A program made the position numbers and the translations under genes. Shown here piece by piece: positions 41,561 through 51,820 of a stretch of 64,000 nt of DNA; the first letter of the stretch is position 1, and every line of letters begins with the position of its first letter. Origin of the DNA: Tricholoma matsutake (Eukaryota; Basidiomycota; Agaricomycetes; Agaricales; Tricholomataceae); NCBI GenBank assembly GCA_026075535.2, contig AP026546.1, positions 7,750,001 through 7,814,000 of the forward strand, given 5' to 3'. The notes under the pieces are model-generated. The model made no database searches, was not told where the DNA came from, and was given only the letters and a program-made list of their open reading frames with translations.

Positions 41561-42688
41561 TTAAGTGGAAAGAGGTCTGGGTTTCCCTGGGTAATGAGTG
41601 TGGAAGTCCATAACAAGTTCCTGGGCATGATCAAGTTCCATAGCTGGAAGCCAGGAGGTTTCTTTGTTGGTTCCTTGGTAACCTTCCCACCATACGAAAT
41701 AGAGTAACTTGCATCGACGGCGGTTGTCAATCTTTGAATTGAGGATTTCTGCAATCTCGTACCCCAGTTCATTGTCTATAATGACCAGAGGAGGTGGAGG
41801 TTGAATACAATTAGGAATTGTGTTGGGAGTGTCTTCTTCTAGTTGGGAGAGATGGAATACTGGGTGGACACCCCGGAGGTGATCCGGAAGTTGAAGGGTA
41901 ACTGAGTGAGTACCCGGATGGGCAATGATCTCGAAAGGGCCATAGAACTTTTCTGAGAGCTTCTTGGAGGGTCTTGTAGTGCATAGGTGCTCGCCTTTGA
42001 CGAAAGCATAGTCACTGATTTTGAAGTCAGGAGCAGGTGCCCGACGTTTGTCTGCAGGACCTTGATAGTGCTTCTGTGCTTCTGAGAGTTGCTTCCAGAG
42101 TTCCTGGTGGAGATCATCAAGGTCAACCACAAAATGGTGCACCCATTGTGAGGCTAGTTCATGCTCTGGGAAAACCATGATGTTTGGGTGGTAACCCTTG
42201 TTGGCAAAGAAGGGTGAAACTCCAGTGGAAGCTGAGGGAGCATTGTTGTATGCAAATTCCCCTAAGGGTAAAAGCTGGGACCAGTTGTCCTGTTGGTAGT
42301 TGCAGAAGATCCGCAAGTACTGTTCAAGGGTCTGGTTGAGGTGTTCAGTTTGTCCATTGCCTTCTGGATGGTAACCCAAAGTGAAATGGATTTTCATGTC
42401 CAGGGCTTGCCCGAGAGAGCAGAAGAAATGGGAAATGAACTCGGAACCCTGGTCGCAGGTGACATGGGACAGAACACCATGTTTGGAGAAGACATGCATG
42501 ATGAAGAGATTAGCGAGTTCTTGTGCCATGATTTCATTTACTGTGGGGACAAAGATACCCTGCTTGGAGAGTCGGTCTACAATGACTAGGATGGCAGTGT
42601 GACCATTGGAGTCTGGTAATTGTTCGATAAAGTTCATGGAGATTGAGTTCCAAGGCCTTTCCAGGACTGGAAGTTGCTTCAGAAATCC
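41561..42688 (-). pseudogene. G3 integrase with Asn at the first catalytic position, plus chromodomain
   Basis: One frame from just after TAG 42689-42691. LERPWNSISMNFIEQLPDSNG has Asn where Asp is expected. VTCDQGSEFISHFF (Asp) and GNGQTEHLNQTLEQY (Glu) remain. GEFAYNNAPSASTGVSPFFANKGYHP, KLSEKFYGPFEII and HPVFHLSQLEEDTP follow. The chromodomain is ELGYEIAEILNSKI ... LLYFVWWEGYQGTNKETSW, and the stop is at 41561. Apart from the Asp change the frame is open. Confidence 0.86.
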
Positions 42689-43933
42689 CTAGGGTTTGTG
42701 GCAGGGAGATTTGGAGCATTTGCAGGTAGTACAAGACTTGCAAAAGTCCTGCACAAAGGTGCAGAGATTGGGCCAGATATATTCTTGTCGGATAAGCTGA
42801 AGAGCTTTGTTTTGCCCATAGTGACCTGAGAGGATGTGGTCATGCTTGTATTGTAAGACTTTAAGATGGAGGTCCGCAACATCTGGAATGTAAATCCGGT
42901 TGAAGTGGCAGAGAAGTCCACTGTCATCTAGAGACCAATTTGGGGTGGATGGTGAAGGAAGGTGTGAGGAGGAGATGGGATCAAGAGGAAGTGAAGATCG
43001 AATATCATTGTGGAGTTTTTCAATGTCCATGAGGATGGCTTGACGGAGGATAGGAGTAGCAAGGAAAGTGGCTCGGAGGGAGGATGTGAGTTGTTCTTGA
43101 GTAAAGACTGGATGGAAGTTGCTCAGATTTACTGAGGCAAAGTCGCTATTTCCCCCTTTGCAATAGATGTCCCAGCATCTAGTGAGTGCATCAGGTTTAG
43201 CCCCTAGTTTACCAGGGCAGAAGCAGATGGCGAGGTTGAACTGTGAAAGGTATTCTGACCACCAAGCTTGACGACAAGTAAGGAGTTTTGTGGTACTGAA
43301 GTATTCCAAGTTTTTGTGATCCATGACCACATCTATTAGATTTCCAGAACCTTCAAGGTACTGTCGCCAGTGTTTGAAAGCTTTGAAGATAGCAAGAAAT
43401 TCCTTATCGTGGGTGTCATAGTTCAATTCAGCCAGGTTGAAGGAACAAGAGTGGAATGCAACTGGGTGGATTTCTCCATCCGAGGTATAGATGGAAAGGA
43501 TTGCTGCTAAGGCATAATCTGAGGTGTCTGTCTCCAAGATAATGCAGGAATCCAGTAAGCATTGAGTGAGTATTGGGGCATGAGTGAATTCTTCTTTTAG
43601 TTTGTTGAAGGCTTCTTGACATTTCTTGCCAAAGTCCCAAGGCATATGTTTCCAGGTGAGTCTGGTGAGCGGAATGACAATGTCGGAATATCCATGGATG
43701 AACCGTCGGTAGAAGTTGCAGAATCCCAGGAAGGATTGGATATCCTTAACCTTTTGAGGTTCGGGCTAGTTGAGGATGGTTTTGACTTTATCTTTGGACA
43801 TCCAGAGCCCATCTGGAGAGAGGATGAACCCCAAGTATTCCATGCTGTCTTTATGGAACTCGCATTTCTGCGGAGCCAGCATAGAGGCCATTCTTCCAGA
43901 GTCTCCAGAGGACTTCCTTGATGTGAGCCTTGT
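42689..43933 (-). pseudogene. G3 RT end, RNase H and integrase zinc finger
   Basis: From the solo LTR edge: [47 protein letters not shown] near 43768 (a Trp codon is expected), PEPQKVKDIQSFLG, then PWDFGKKCQEAFNKLKEEFTHAPIL. RNase H: ILETDTSDYALAAILS, NYDTHDKEFLAIFKAFKHWRQYLEG, VVMDHKNLEYFSTTK. Zinc finger: HDHILSGHYGQNKALQLIRQEYIWPNL ... CKSCTTCKCSK. TAG 42689-42691 ends it. RNase H catalytic positions are kept. Confidence 0.82.
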
Positions 43934-44359
43934 TGTAAGGGGACTAGGGGGGTGTCCTGTGTGTTTTTCCTATTTTTTATGTTCGTCCCATATTTTTCCC
44001 CACCTCATTTCCTTCTATTCTTCATTTTCTATGATTTTTCCGGATTTTATTACTAATTTTCCCTTGCTATCATGTTTGTACATGTTGACACTTTTATATT
44101 TAGAGGCAGAGTACCCCTTCCGACACACACCCCTTGGTATGATGTCATTCGGCGGCCTTGATCCGCCTATCTCCGCCTTTTTCTATTTTTAGGTTATATT
44201 TGATTTTTGCAGTTTTCACATATACTGGGCACTGGCAAAGGGATCTTTAGAGTTTTCTCTTCAGATTTCCCTTTGCTAGGTGTGCCCCCAATCCCTGTAT
44301 TATGTAGCATAATTTTAACTTCAGATTTCCCTTTGCTAGAGGCTTAGGTTGCCCTTATA
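43934..44359 (+). repeat. Solo LTR of the G2 family inside G3 RT
   Basis: 426 bp, the same length and sequence as the G2 LTRs but in + orientation, from TGTAAGGGGACTAGG to GCCCTTATA. Both sides carry CTTGT (43929-43933 and 44360-44364) as target duplication. Removing it and one CTTGT rejoins the RT frame (SQHK with AHIKEV). It was left by LTR-LTR recombination of a full G2-type insertion. Confidence 0.93.
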
Positions 44360-45376
44360 CTTGTGTTGACTCATGTCGTTGGAGTAGATTAAGATATCAT
44401 CGAGATAGACAATGACACTGACATCTAATAGGTCACTGAAGATGTCATTCAAGAGGCGCTGGAAGGCAGCAGGTGCATTGGTGAGTCTGAAAGGAACTAC
44501 CAGCCACTCGAAAGAACCATAGTGCATGCAGAAAGTGGTCTTCCATTCATCTCCCTCAGCAATGCAGACTAAGTGATAAGCATGCCGGAGGTCAATTTTG
44601 GTGAACACACGTGCCTTTCCCGGAGAGTCCAGGAGGTCCAAGATTAGAGGAAGTGGGTAGCGGTCCTTTTTTGAGATGCAATTGAGTCCCCGGTAGTTGA
44701 CCCAAAGTCAGAGACTCCCATCCTTTTTCTTGACAAAGAGTATAGGAGCGCCATGAGGGGATTTGGAGGGACGGATGAAGCCTGAACAAACATTTTCTTC
44801 AATGAATATTTGGAGGGCCTCGAGCTCAGAGGGAGAGAGGGAGTACATGCGACCTGGAGGTGGGGGAGCATTATCCTCTGTCTCTATCTTGAGGTCGTAA
44901 GGACAGTGTGGAGGAAGGGTGTCGGCTTTTTGTTTATTGAAAACATCTGCAAATTTGTGATATTCTTCCAGAACATCAGAAAGGTCCAGGGGATTTCTGG
45001 ACACTGCCAAGGATTTAGCTGCCAGGCCTTCCGGGGAGAATGTCATCTGAAAGGCAACAGCCCCAGGAAGTTTGCTTGTGCGCATGTAAGTGGCGGCATT
45101 GATGAAAGAGATCTCAGGAGGTACAAGTTTTGAGGGTTTAGTGATTATGGGGTTTTCGTGGGTTTCTGCTGGAAGGTTCAGAGTTGAAGGTGACTCACAC
45201 AAGATAGGAGAGTCGGAGGACATCGAGGGGGCAGGACCTCTTTGAACTGTGGAACAGAAATTTATTTGGCCTGAAGACCAGTCAATCAATGGATTGTATT
45301 GCTTCAGCCAGTTATGACCAAGTACTGCAGAACAGGAAGAGTCCAGCGAGGTTACATAAAATGTCAGATTGAACAC
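44360..45376 (-). pseudogene. G3 reverse transcriptase, first part
   Basis: Starts in the protease-RT spacer (VTSLDSSCSAVLGHNWLKQYNPLIDW), then EEYHKFADVFNKQKADTLPPHCPYDLKIETEDN and [21 protein letters not shown] 44708-44710 (Arg expected), [34 protein letters not shown] and [24 protein letters not shown], with the YLDD box in [14 protein letters not shown]. The frame is then cut by the solo LTR. Confidence 0.86.
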
Positions 45377-45689
45377 TTCACCAGATGGAAAAGTTCCACA
45401 ACTTGAGTTATGGTGGAGTTACAAGTTCCATCAAATAGTCAGAGTCTGATCGTAGGAATGGTTTTGGTACTAAGTTGGTTGTCCTGCACAAATGATGAAT
45501 TGAGGAAACAATGTGAGGAACCAGAGTTGATAAGAGTTTGGATTTTTAAGGATTGTTTGGAAAGGGATAACACAATGGTAAGGGATTCAGGATCAGAAAG
45601 AGTGGACACATTGAGACAGACGTAAGCAGCCAGTTGGGAAAGGTCAACACAACCCTCAGCCCCAATGACATGTTCCCAAGGGTTGCAGA
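45377..45689 (-). pseudogene. G3 aspartic protease with mutated active site
   Basis: The frame is AEGCVDLSQLAAYVCLNV, SLKIQTLINSGSSHCFLNSSFVQDNQL. The active-site triplet DSG reads NSG: ATC-GAC has become ATC-AAC, a CpG transition. A stop follows after TIPTIRL. The enzyme would be inactive. Confidence 0.75.
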
Positions 45690-46902
45690 CTATTTTTTTG
45701 GGTCCACAGAGTCCGGCTTGGACTCAGTGACTGCTGCAGCATGGGCTTTGGCTGCTTTGGACTTCGGAAAATTCCTGGCTCCATGTCCTTTCTCGCCGCA
45801 GTAGAGGCAAAGTCCTTCCTTCATGCAGTGTTCATGCTCATCTCCAGTTAGTTTACCATCTTTCCCCAACTTGTCAGAAATAGAGTTTTTTGGCTTGTCC
45901 TTCTGGAAGTTGTTCTTTGACCCAGAGGAGCTGCTGGATGAGGATTGGTTTGTGCAGTTGGTGCTGGACAAGGGCTGGGGGTTTGGACTGAGTGTTGGAA
46001 TTGGAGCTAGAAGAACCTTTAAATTCCTTCTTTCCAGTGTGTGCAGAATTTCCAGGGGTCTTTGTTTCTAAGCGGGTTTCTTCTTCCTGCATCCAATAGA
46101 TGTTGTCAGCATCCTGGGCTTTAAGATGTAGGGATGCTAGAGTTTCAGGTCGTCCCCCCTGTAAGACTTCTATGCAGAGATGGAGCAGAAGACCATGGAA
46201 ATACCAGTTGTGAAGAGTGGCCTCATTCCAGTTGACCCGGAAAGCCAGTTCCCAGAAGTCCACATTATACTTCACTATTCTTCCACCTTTCTTCATTGTG
46301 AGTTCTGAAAGAGCCTTTTCTGTGTCCCCGACAGGGTTGTGAGGACCAAAATTGCTTTCCAACTCACTAAGGAATACCTCGTAGTTCCACATCCAATGGG
46401 CAGAATTTGTTGGGTCGTTGAGTCCAGGTTCAAACCAGCTAAGAGCTGACCCTTTGAGGTAGGAAAGGATGAATAGAATTTTCTTTTCGTCAGAGGCAAA
46501 TACCTAAGGACGTTCATGGAAGTGAAGGTTGCATGAGACTAGGAAGTCCCGAAGTTTCTGGGGATTAGCCCCATCAAAAGTATCAGGATCATGAACTTTG
46601 ATCTTCTCAGTCTTGGGTGCTTGGTTCTGCCACAGGGTTCGGAGACTATCCGAGAGCTCAAAGAGAGCATCGAGAAACCTATCTCCTGGATCAGGATTTC
46701 CACCAACGGGAGGCAGAGGGTCATCAGGGTCATCAGGATCAGGGTCATCCCTGGGGCCATCAGGACTGCTAGGGTCATCAGGTCCACCAGGAAGTCCATC
46801 CTCTTTACCTGGACCTTCCTCATCGAAGGGGTTAGGTTGCCCAACATTCTCTATGTATTCAAGTGGAGTTGTATTCCGAGGGGTCTCCAGAGGTTGAGAC
46901 AT
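45690..46902 (-). pseudogene. G3 Gag with damaged zinc knuckle
   Basis: From the Met at 46902: a Pro/Asp/Gly-rich lead with many DDP repeats (DDPDPDDPDDPLPPVG), then RTLWQNQAPKTEKIKVHDPDTFDGANPQKLRDFLVSCNLHFHERP. TAG at 46504-46506 interrupts it; ASDEKKILFILSYLKGSALSWFEPGL, WNYEVFLSELESNFGPHNPVGDTEKALSEL and GLLLHLCIEVLQGGRPETL (capsid) follow. A frameshift near 45960 leads to the knuckle CLYCGEKGHGARNFPKSK, where the last Cys has become Phe. Confidence 0.82.
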
Positions 46903-47146
46903 GACGTTAGCACTGATGGAGGGTGCTCCTGAGCTGATTTGCCTGAAGATGTTGGATGGTCTGGTGGATGCACCAAAAGTCGAAGCGTGTCTAGGGGAAG
47001 GAAGTATGGATCAGTGTATTGCTGATAATCCTGGTACTGCACCAGCACGGTGGGAGTTTCTTGTAGTTCATTGGGTTTGTGACTCAGTAGGAGTCATAAG
47101 GAAAGATGGGATGGTTTTGATGAGAGAAGTGAGAGTTTGTAAATAC

Positions 47147-47729
47147 TGTTAAGTACTGAACTTGAAGGGGAAGTTGTCAGAATTCCAGTCGTACCCAGAC
47201 GATAGAAGTTGTAGAGGATGGATCAAGTAAGACAGGGAATCCTACAGAAATCTGGGCCAGGGTTTACTTGATGTGTCATACCAAGTGGGGGAGCAGAAAG
47301 GACTTGGCTTCAACCTATAAGAAGCTCCACCCTTCTCCTTGTCAAGTGTCCTAATTTCAAGGCGAGGGTAAGGAAGATGACCAGAGGTCCAGAGAGTTTC
47401 CGGAGAAAATGAGCAAGAGTTCAAGAATGACTTAAGAACATAATTGGAGTTTAAAGAGGATAGGATTAAGTGGGAGACTTGGTTGATTTACAAACTCGCA
47501 ATACAAAATGGAAGTAGCTAGCTTAAATACTAAGGTCAGAGTTTCTGAGGCTGTGGCTAATATGAAAACTGGCTTCCAAGGCAATTCCTGAAACTGTTTC
47601 GCCTAATTGGAAATGAGGGAATTTTGCCTCTAGGCAGTGCTGCTGATAGGAGGTGGGCTGTGATGTAAGGTGGCTGGGAAGGGGGGCAGAAAACGATCAG
47701 AAGTCCAGTCAGAAGAATTGGTCTTGACA
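47147..47729 (-). repeat. 5' LTR of G3
   Basis: 583 bp with TG ... CA ends on the - strand; followed on the + strand by the target copy GTTGG (47730-47734). Confidence 0.93.
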
Positions 47730-47734
47730 GTTGG

Positions 47735-47890
47735 AAAGGCAACTGAGGACAAGAAGAACTGAGATGCAAGAATAACAGGTTCAATGATATTGATTATTCA
47801 ATGAGGACATGGGAAATGAAATCATTATGATTATATCATTCACCTGACTTCATTGATGACAATTATTGTCATTTTTCCTTCACTTCATAC
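47735..47890. other. Intergenic or intron sequence between G3 and the remnant upstream
   Basis: AT-rich, no ORF. The sequence TCTTGTCCTCAG on the - strand near 47745 resembles an acceptor, so an exon split by G3 is possible. Confidence 0.3.
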
Positions 47891-48352
47891 CTCAGGTCTT
47901 TCGGCCCAAATCCTGGTTCCCAATGTTGTATTGTTATCGAGATCATAAGTGACCTCATGAGTTACTTGAATTTGAACTGGGACATTTAAGGGAATCTGGC
48001 AATGTCTAGGCAAACGAAGGTGGGAAAGTACTGTCATGACCTCAATTTAGTAGTCACAAACCAGTAAATTGGAAGCAGGACTCATACCTCTTGCTAAGAA
48101 ATCCCAAGAATGATGGTATCTCAAGAATGTATCATGTTGAGAATTGAGCAGAGCTTGGACGATGAGACTCCATGTTCCTTCTGGCAAAAGAGAGGCAGTA
48201 GAATTTGAGTGAGTTGGAAGAAAGAGATTTGCAAGAACATGAAGTACTAAAATACTGTCATTTAGGGCTCATCTCCACCTCAAAAGCACTTACTTGATTG
48301 TAGAATATTTGCCATGAGATTAGGCTTCAGAGATTGTTGAAAATGATAGGAC
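47891..48352 (-). pseudogene. Coding remnant with introns, family unknown
   Basis: On the - strand, exons join in phase: about 48352-48294 (HFQQSLKPNLMANILQS), intron GTAAGT ... CCAG (48293-48181), exon 48180-48088 (GTWSLIVQALLNSQHDTFLRYHHSWDFLAR), intron GTATGA ... ACAG (48087-48031), exon 48030-47891 (VLSHLRLPRHCQIPLNVPVQIQVTHEV, TTLGTRIWAERPEV). Splice signals and phases are consistent, so this is likely a genuine gene piece. I do not recognise it. It could be the upstream part of the gene now called Plavaka, split by G3, or an unrelated gene. Confidence 0.45.
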
Positions 48353-48884
48353 TATTGCCAGAGGTAAATGAAATGATAGCAGATGGACAGCAGTAGAACC
48401 ACAGCAAGAAGAAAGAATCAGGCAAGAAAGCAATCCAGAGAGAAATTATATATTCAAAAGGTTGATTTATGTTTTAGAGAGCATAGTATTTGAAGATGCA
48501 CTCCATGGGGTGCCCCTTTCCCATGAATTCATGGCAAGCGAAGTGTGAATTGATTTGCCAGCATTTATGCAAGGGACTAGGCCACATACATCCTACCAGC
48601 CATGAGGAGTACATTACACTCCTCCACCTATTCTGGTTGGATTCCCATCGGAATGCCCATTCCAATTGGAATTTCCAGAATTCCGTGGAATTCCATTTAC
48701 ATATATTTTTCTCACAATTCATAATTCCGATCAGACTGGAGGGTCAATTTTACCTCTGGAATCCCTGGAATCTACCCAGACTCATTTTTACCTGGAACAG
48801 TTGGATCAACCGGATGCACAGCAACTAGCATAACTGGGATAACTGGAATGCATGTGCTTTCCCAAATAAAATTTTGACATACAA

Positions 48885-48950
48885 CAAGAATTGAACACTC
48901 GACCTTGGGTCTGCACACAGAACAGCACACTTAACCACTGAGCTACCAGT
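48885..48950 (-). promoter_or_regulatory. tRNA-like sequence in the left arm of C
   Basis: Read on the - strand: GGTAGCTCAGTGGTTAAGTG is a close A-box/D-arm match and GGTCGAGTGTTCAATTC holds a B-box-like end. It points outward. It is the best tRNA resemblance of the set but has no good acceptor stem. Confidence 0.55.
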
Positions 48951-49212
48951 AATTATTCATCTACATACATCTAATACCTTTATTACCCAACCAAGGTGCA
49001 TAGTTAACTGCAGCCATTAACAGAATATGCAAACATGCATATTGCATGACCCATGACAGGTGACTGCCAGCTCACAACCACCACCACTGTTGTCAACACC
49101 TCCTCCTCCTCTCCACTCTACCACCACCACTGCATGTGCACCCACCACCACCATTCCCACGCCCACTGCCACCATCACCACCACCTTCAAATAAGCTGAC
49201 TGGATGGAACGT

Positions 49213-49244
49213 GGGCCCAAACGATAGCAACTGTCATTTGGGCC
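49213..49244. repeat. Conserved palindrome in C
   Basis: GGGCCCAAACGA / TCATTTGGGCC arms around TAGCAACTG. Same position relative to the intron-like donor as in B and D. Confidence 0.75.
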
Positions 49245-49789
49245 ATAGATAAGTTTTTTCTTTTTTCTTTTTCTTTTTATCAATCAACTAATTGTAATTT
49301 ATTGCTTTTTAGGCTATATACTACTGGGGACGACCTGCTGCAATGAAAAATGTGCAATGCATGCCCACAGCCACCCAATCCCCTCCTCCCATTTCAAATG
49401 GGATGTGAGGCTGTCAACATGGGCTAGGTGGGTGCAGAGGGATGCCAGGAGACCCCAGAAGGGGGATACCTGCCTAGTAAGCACCCACCAACCCCCATAC
49501 ATGCGCCACATCACACTGACGCACCCAAACCCCTCTCTCCCCCCCAAAAAAAAACAAAAAAAAGACAGAAATCCAAACGGGAGATGATGGCGACAAACAA
49601 CAACAAGCCACCCATCCCCAGCCTCATGATCAACTGCTCGTGGGGTGGATTGTGGGTGGAATGATGCCCAGGTGCAGGAACAGGAGACGACAACAAGCCA
49701 CCTGCCCCCAGCCTCACGAGCAACTGCTCATGGGGTGGATCGTGGGTGGAATAACAGACAACACACCTAGCACAGTGGGGTTGTGTCCC

Positions 49790-50055
49790 CTCCCCCTCCC
49801 CCGCACTTTGTGTGGGGAGGGATTTTTTTTGTACTTTTAATCATTTATTAGTATTGTGCCCCCCCTCCCCCATTTTGTGTGGGGGAGGGATTTTTTTCTC
49901 CATGTTTTTACCTCCCCCCTCGCGTTCAGTGCGAGGGGTTAGCTTTTTATGTATATAAATAAAACTCCCTCTTGCATCTTGTGAGAGGGAGGATTTTTTG
50001 TTTATGTATGTAATCACAATCATCCCCACTCCCTCGCATTCAATGTGAGGGATGT
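49790..50055 (+). repeat. Array of GC-rich hairpins, most followed by T-tracts, in C
   Basis: Five stem-loops in a row, four of them followed by T-tracts: TCCCC ... GGGGA then T8; CCTCCCCCATTTTGTGTGGGGGAGG-type then T7; CCCCTCGC ... GCGAGGGG then T5; CCTCTTGCATCTTGTGAGAGG-type then T6; CCCTCGCATTCAATGTGAGGG-type. They resemble tandem transcription terminators. Elements A, B and D each have about two such units at the matching place. Confidence 0.65.
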
Positions 50056-50136
50056 GGTTAATTAAAAAATTTTGATCTTAACTACTTCAAAAAAAATTAG
50101 AGTGTCATGAATAAACCTTATATTACTAACTAATAA

Positions 50137-50228
50137 TTCTCCTGTGGCTCAACTGGTTAAGCACACATGTTTGGTTTGTCATGTGATCACTCTAATCAAG
50201 ATGTCTTGAGTTCAATCCTTACTCTGCA
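50137..50228 (+). promoter_or_regulatory. tRNA-like sequence in the right arm of C
   Basis: CCTGTGGCTCAACTGGTTAA matches the A box of the B copy; TTGAGTTCAATCCTTAC matches a B box. It points to the right end. Confidence 0.55.
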
Positions 50229-50535
50229 CAAATATATTTTGTAGGCACTTTGACAACTTAAGACTTGAAATTTGACTATCCATTAGGGTATATACTCTAA
50301 GTTGAGCATCTGGAGTAACCAGAATCTGGTCAGAATAACTGGAATAACTGGACTCTGACCAGACTAACTGCACTCCAATTGGAATAACTGGACTCTGACT
50401 GGAATAACTGGACTCCAACCAGAATAGGTGGGGGAGGGTAAATCACAGGCCATGAGCTCTAATGATGTGGAAGATTTAATGTAAGCTGTCAATTATAACT
50501 TCATTGCCTGTATAATAAACACAGAGTTATTTAGT

Positions 50536-50791
50536 ATGAGAAAGAGACTTGCCCACCTTTACCAAGACGATAAACTAGCTACCAATGGTAATTTGTTTCA
50601 ATGTTGTCTGTAACACAGCTGGACTGATCACACACCAAGAACAATTAATAGAAGAGGTTGCTACCCTCAAAGATTCTCTTAAAGAAATATCAGAGGAATT
50701 GGCTGAGAAAAAGGCAGAAGTACAAAAAATGAGGGAACAGCTGTTTCAATATAGGACTTTGCTGATGAATCCCAATAAATGGAGCTTATGA
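50536..50791 (+). pseudogene. Short coiled-coil ORF, family unknown
   Basis: The frame 50585-50791 carries a strong heptad pattern (QEQLIEEVATLKDSLKEISEELAEKKAEVQKMREQLFQY). A Met at 50536 precedes RKRLAHLYQDDKLATN in another frame. Joining them needs a 31-bp intron, which is too short, so a frameshift or a start at 50585 is likelier. Nothing more can be said. Confidence 0.35.
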
Positions 50792-51764
50792 TAAAGGGAG
50801 GAGGATAAGGCCAAGGAATTAGATAGTGCTTTAGATAGTATGATCTGAACAGCAAGGATTACATGACAGCTCTCTCCCATCTACCACTGTTTTTACTATT
50901 CTGCAAAGCACCCACCGCCACCCTTTCTTTTGCATCCCACTGCCCATCCAGTTCTTTGAGCTAGCTAAAACTCACCAGGCAGGAAAAAGAAGAACACTCT
51001 TCATCTTCCTCTTCCTTGTGTAGAGTGTTCAGTAGCGTAGAAGCTATGAGATTCTGAGGCCACACAAGGAAGCATGGGCACCAGCACAACATCAAACCAA
51101 TACCCTAGCTTGTGGTTGCAGTTCTGATGAAGGCCGGGACTGTGACTGGGATGGCTGTGGTTGTGGCTGTGGCTGAGGCTGAGGCTGAGGCTGAGTGGCA
51201 CATATCTCGGTTATTGTGCTGGTGAGTGTGTGCAGCTCAGCACCATCTCATGGCTCTTCTGGAGCACGGCCTGCAGTCAGCTGAGGATGTGGTCAAAGGT
51301 GAGGCCACTTTTGCCTGGGGGACGCATGCTGCCACCCATTCTGCCCATGCCTTGGTTGTTGGTGAAATTAAAGGTGGAAGAGGTGGCGGAAGAGGAAGTA
51401 GCACCGTGGGGTTGGTGGAGGAGGGAGGAGGAGGATGGGGCTTGGTTGCAGTAGTGCTGCTGTATGATCGCATTTTGTCCCTTCCACCTCTACATGAATG
51501 CCAGTCTCTTGAGCACACCCATCTGAATCTACAGAGCTCAGTTCTTTGCATTTGTGCTTACACAACATTCAGAGATGCATCAAGCACATGAGCAAAGGGC
51601 CTCAGAGAGCATACTCATGAGAGAGTGTTGCTGTGGCAGGCAAAGAGAGCACTTGGGGAAGGAGAAGGAGAATAAGGGGTGTCAATTGAAGATGAAGATG
51701 AACCACATTGAGCCCAGCCACCAATGCCGTCTGGTGGTCTCCCGCACTAAGATTGACCTGTGCT
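50792..51764. other. No recognisable gene; GGCTGT/GGCTGA microsatellite at about 51150-51198
   Basis: The microsatellite reads GGCTGTGGTTGTGGCTGTGG then GGCTGAGGCTGAGG. Frames in this region are low-complexity or Gly/Ser-rich and match nothing I know. Confidence 0.45.
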
Positions 51765-51803
51765 GAAAATGACCATCCAATGTAACCTCCAGTGAGAAAC
51801 TTG
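51765..51803 (+). repeat. 39-bp direct repeat, left copy
   Basis: GAAAAYRACCATCCAATG ... GAGAAACTTG, with two differences from 52775-52813. The pair brackets the MOB1-like relic. Confidence 0.85.
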
Positions 51804-51820
51804 CTTCAAGTATAGACTTT

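Larger units (their letters stand above)
39966..47729 (-). mobile_element. Complete Ty3/Gypsy element G3 (7764 bp)
   Basis: LTRs of equal length (583 bp) at 39966-40548 and 47147-47729 start TGTCAAGAC and end TTAACA on the - strand. The 5-bp target duplication GTTGG is perfect. A polypurine tract (AAGGGGGAAATAC, - strand) lies directly inside the 3' LTR at 40549. The order on the - strand is gag, protease, RT, RNase H, integrase, chromodomain. Between integrase and the 3' LTR is an ORF on the opposite strand. A solo LTR of the G2 family interrupts RT. It inserted 11 bp before the first Plavaka Met. Confidence 0.95.
48617..50438. mobile_element. Non-coding TIR element C (1822 bp), same family as B
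   Basis: Left end CACTCCTCCACCTATTCTGG, right end the complement of CCCTCCCCCACCTATTCTGG. TA lies on both sides (48615-48616 and 50439-50440). Inside: subterminal GGAATAACTGGACTCC repeats (50300-50425), a - strand tRNA-like sequence (48885-48950), a CCACCACCA tract (49072-49190), the palindrome (49213-49244), an intron-like segment, the block GACCCCAGAAGGGGGATACC (shared with B and D), two AGCAACTGCTCATGGGG-type motifs, an array of five hairpins mostly followed by T-tracts (49790-50055) and a + strand tRNA-like sequence (50137-50228). Confidence 0.82.

Noticed and set aside
50588..50618. Intron joining two coiled-coil ORF parts
   Set aside because: Only 31 bp, too short for a spliceosomal intron; other introns in the window are 44 bp or more.
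51226..51591. 121-codon + strand ORF as a gene
   Set aside because: Gly/His-rich, no known motif, overlaps open frames on the other strand.
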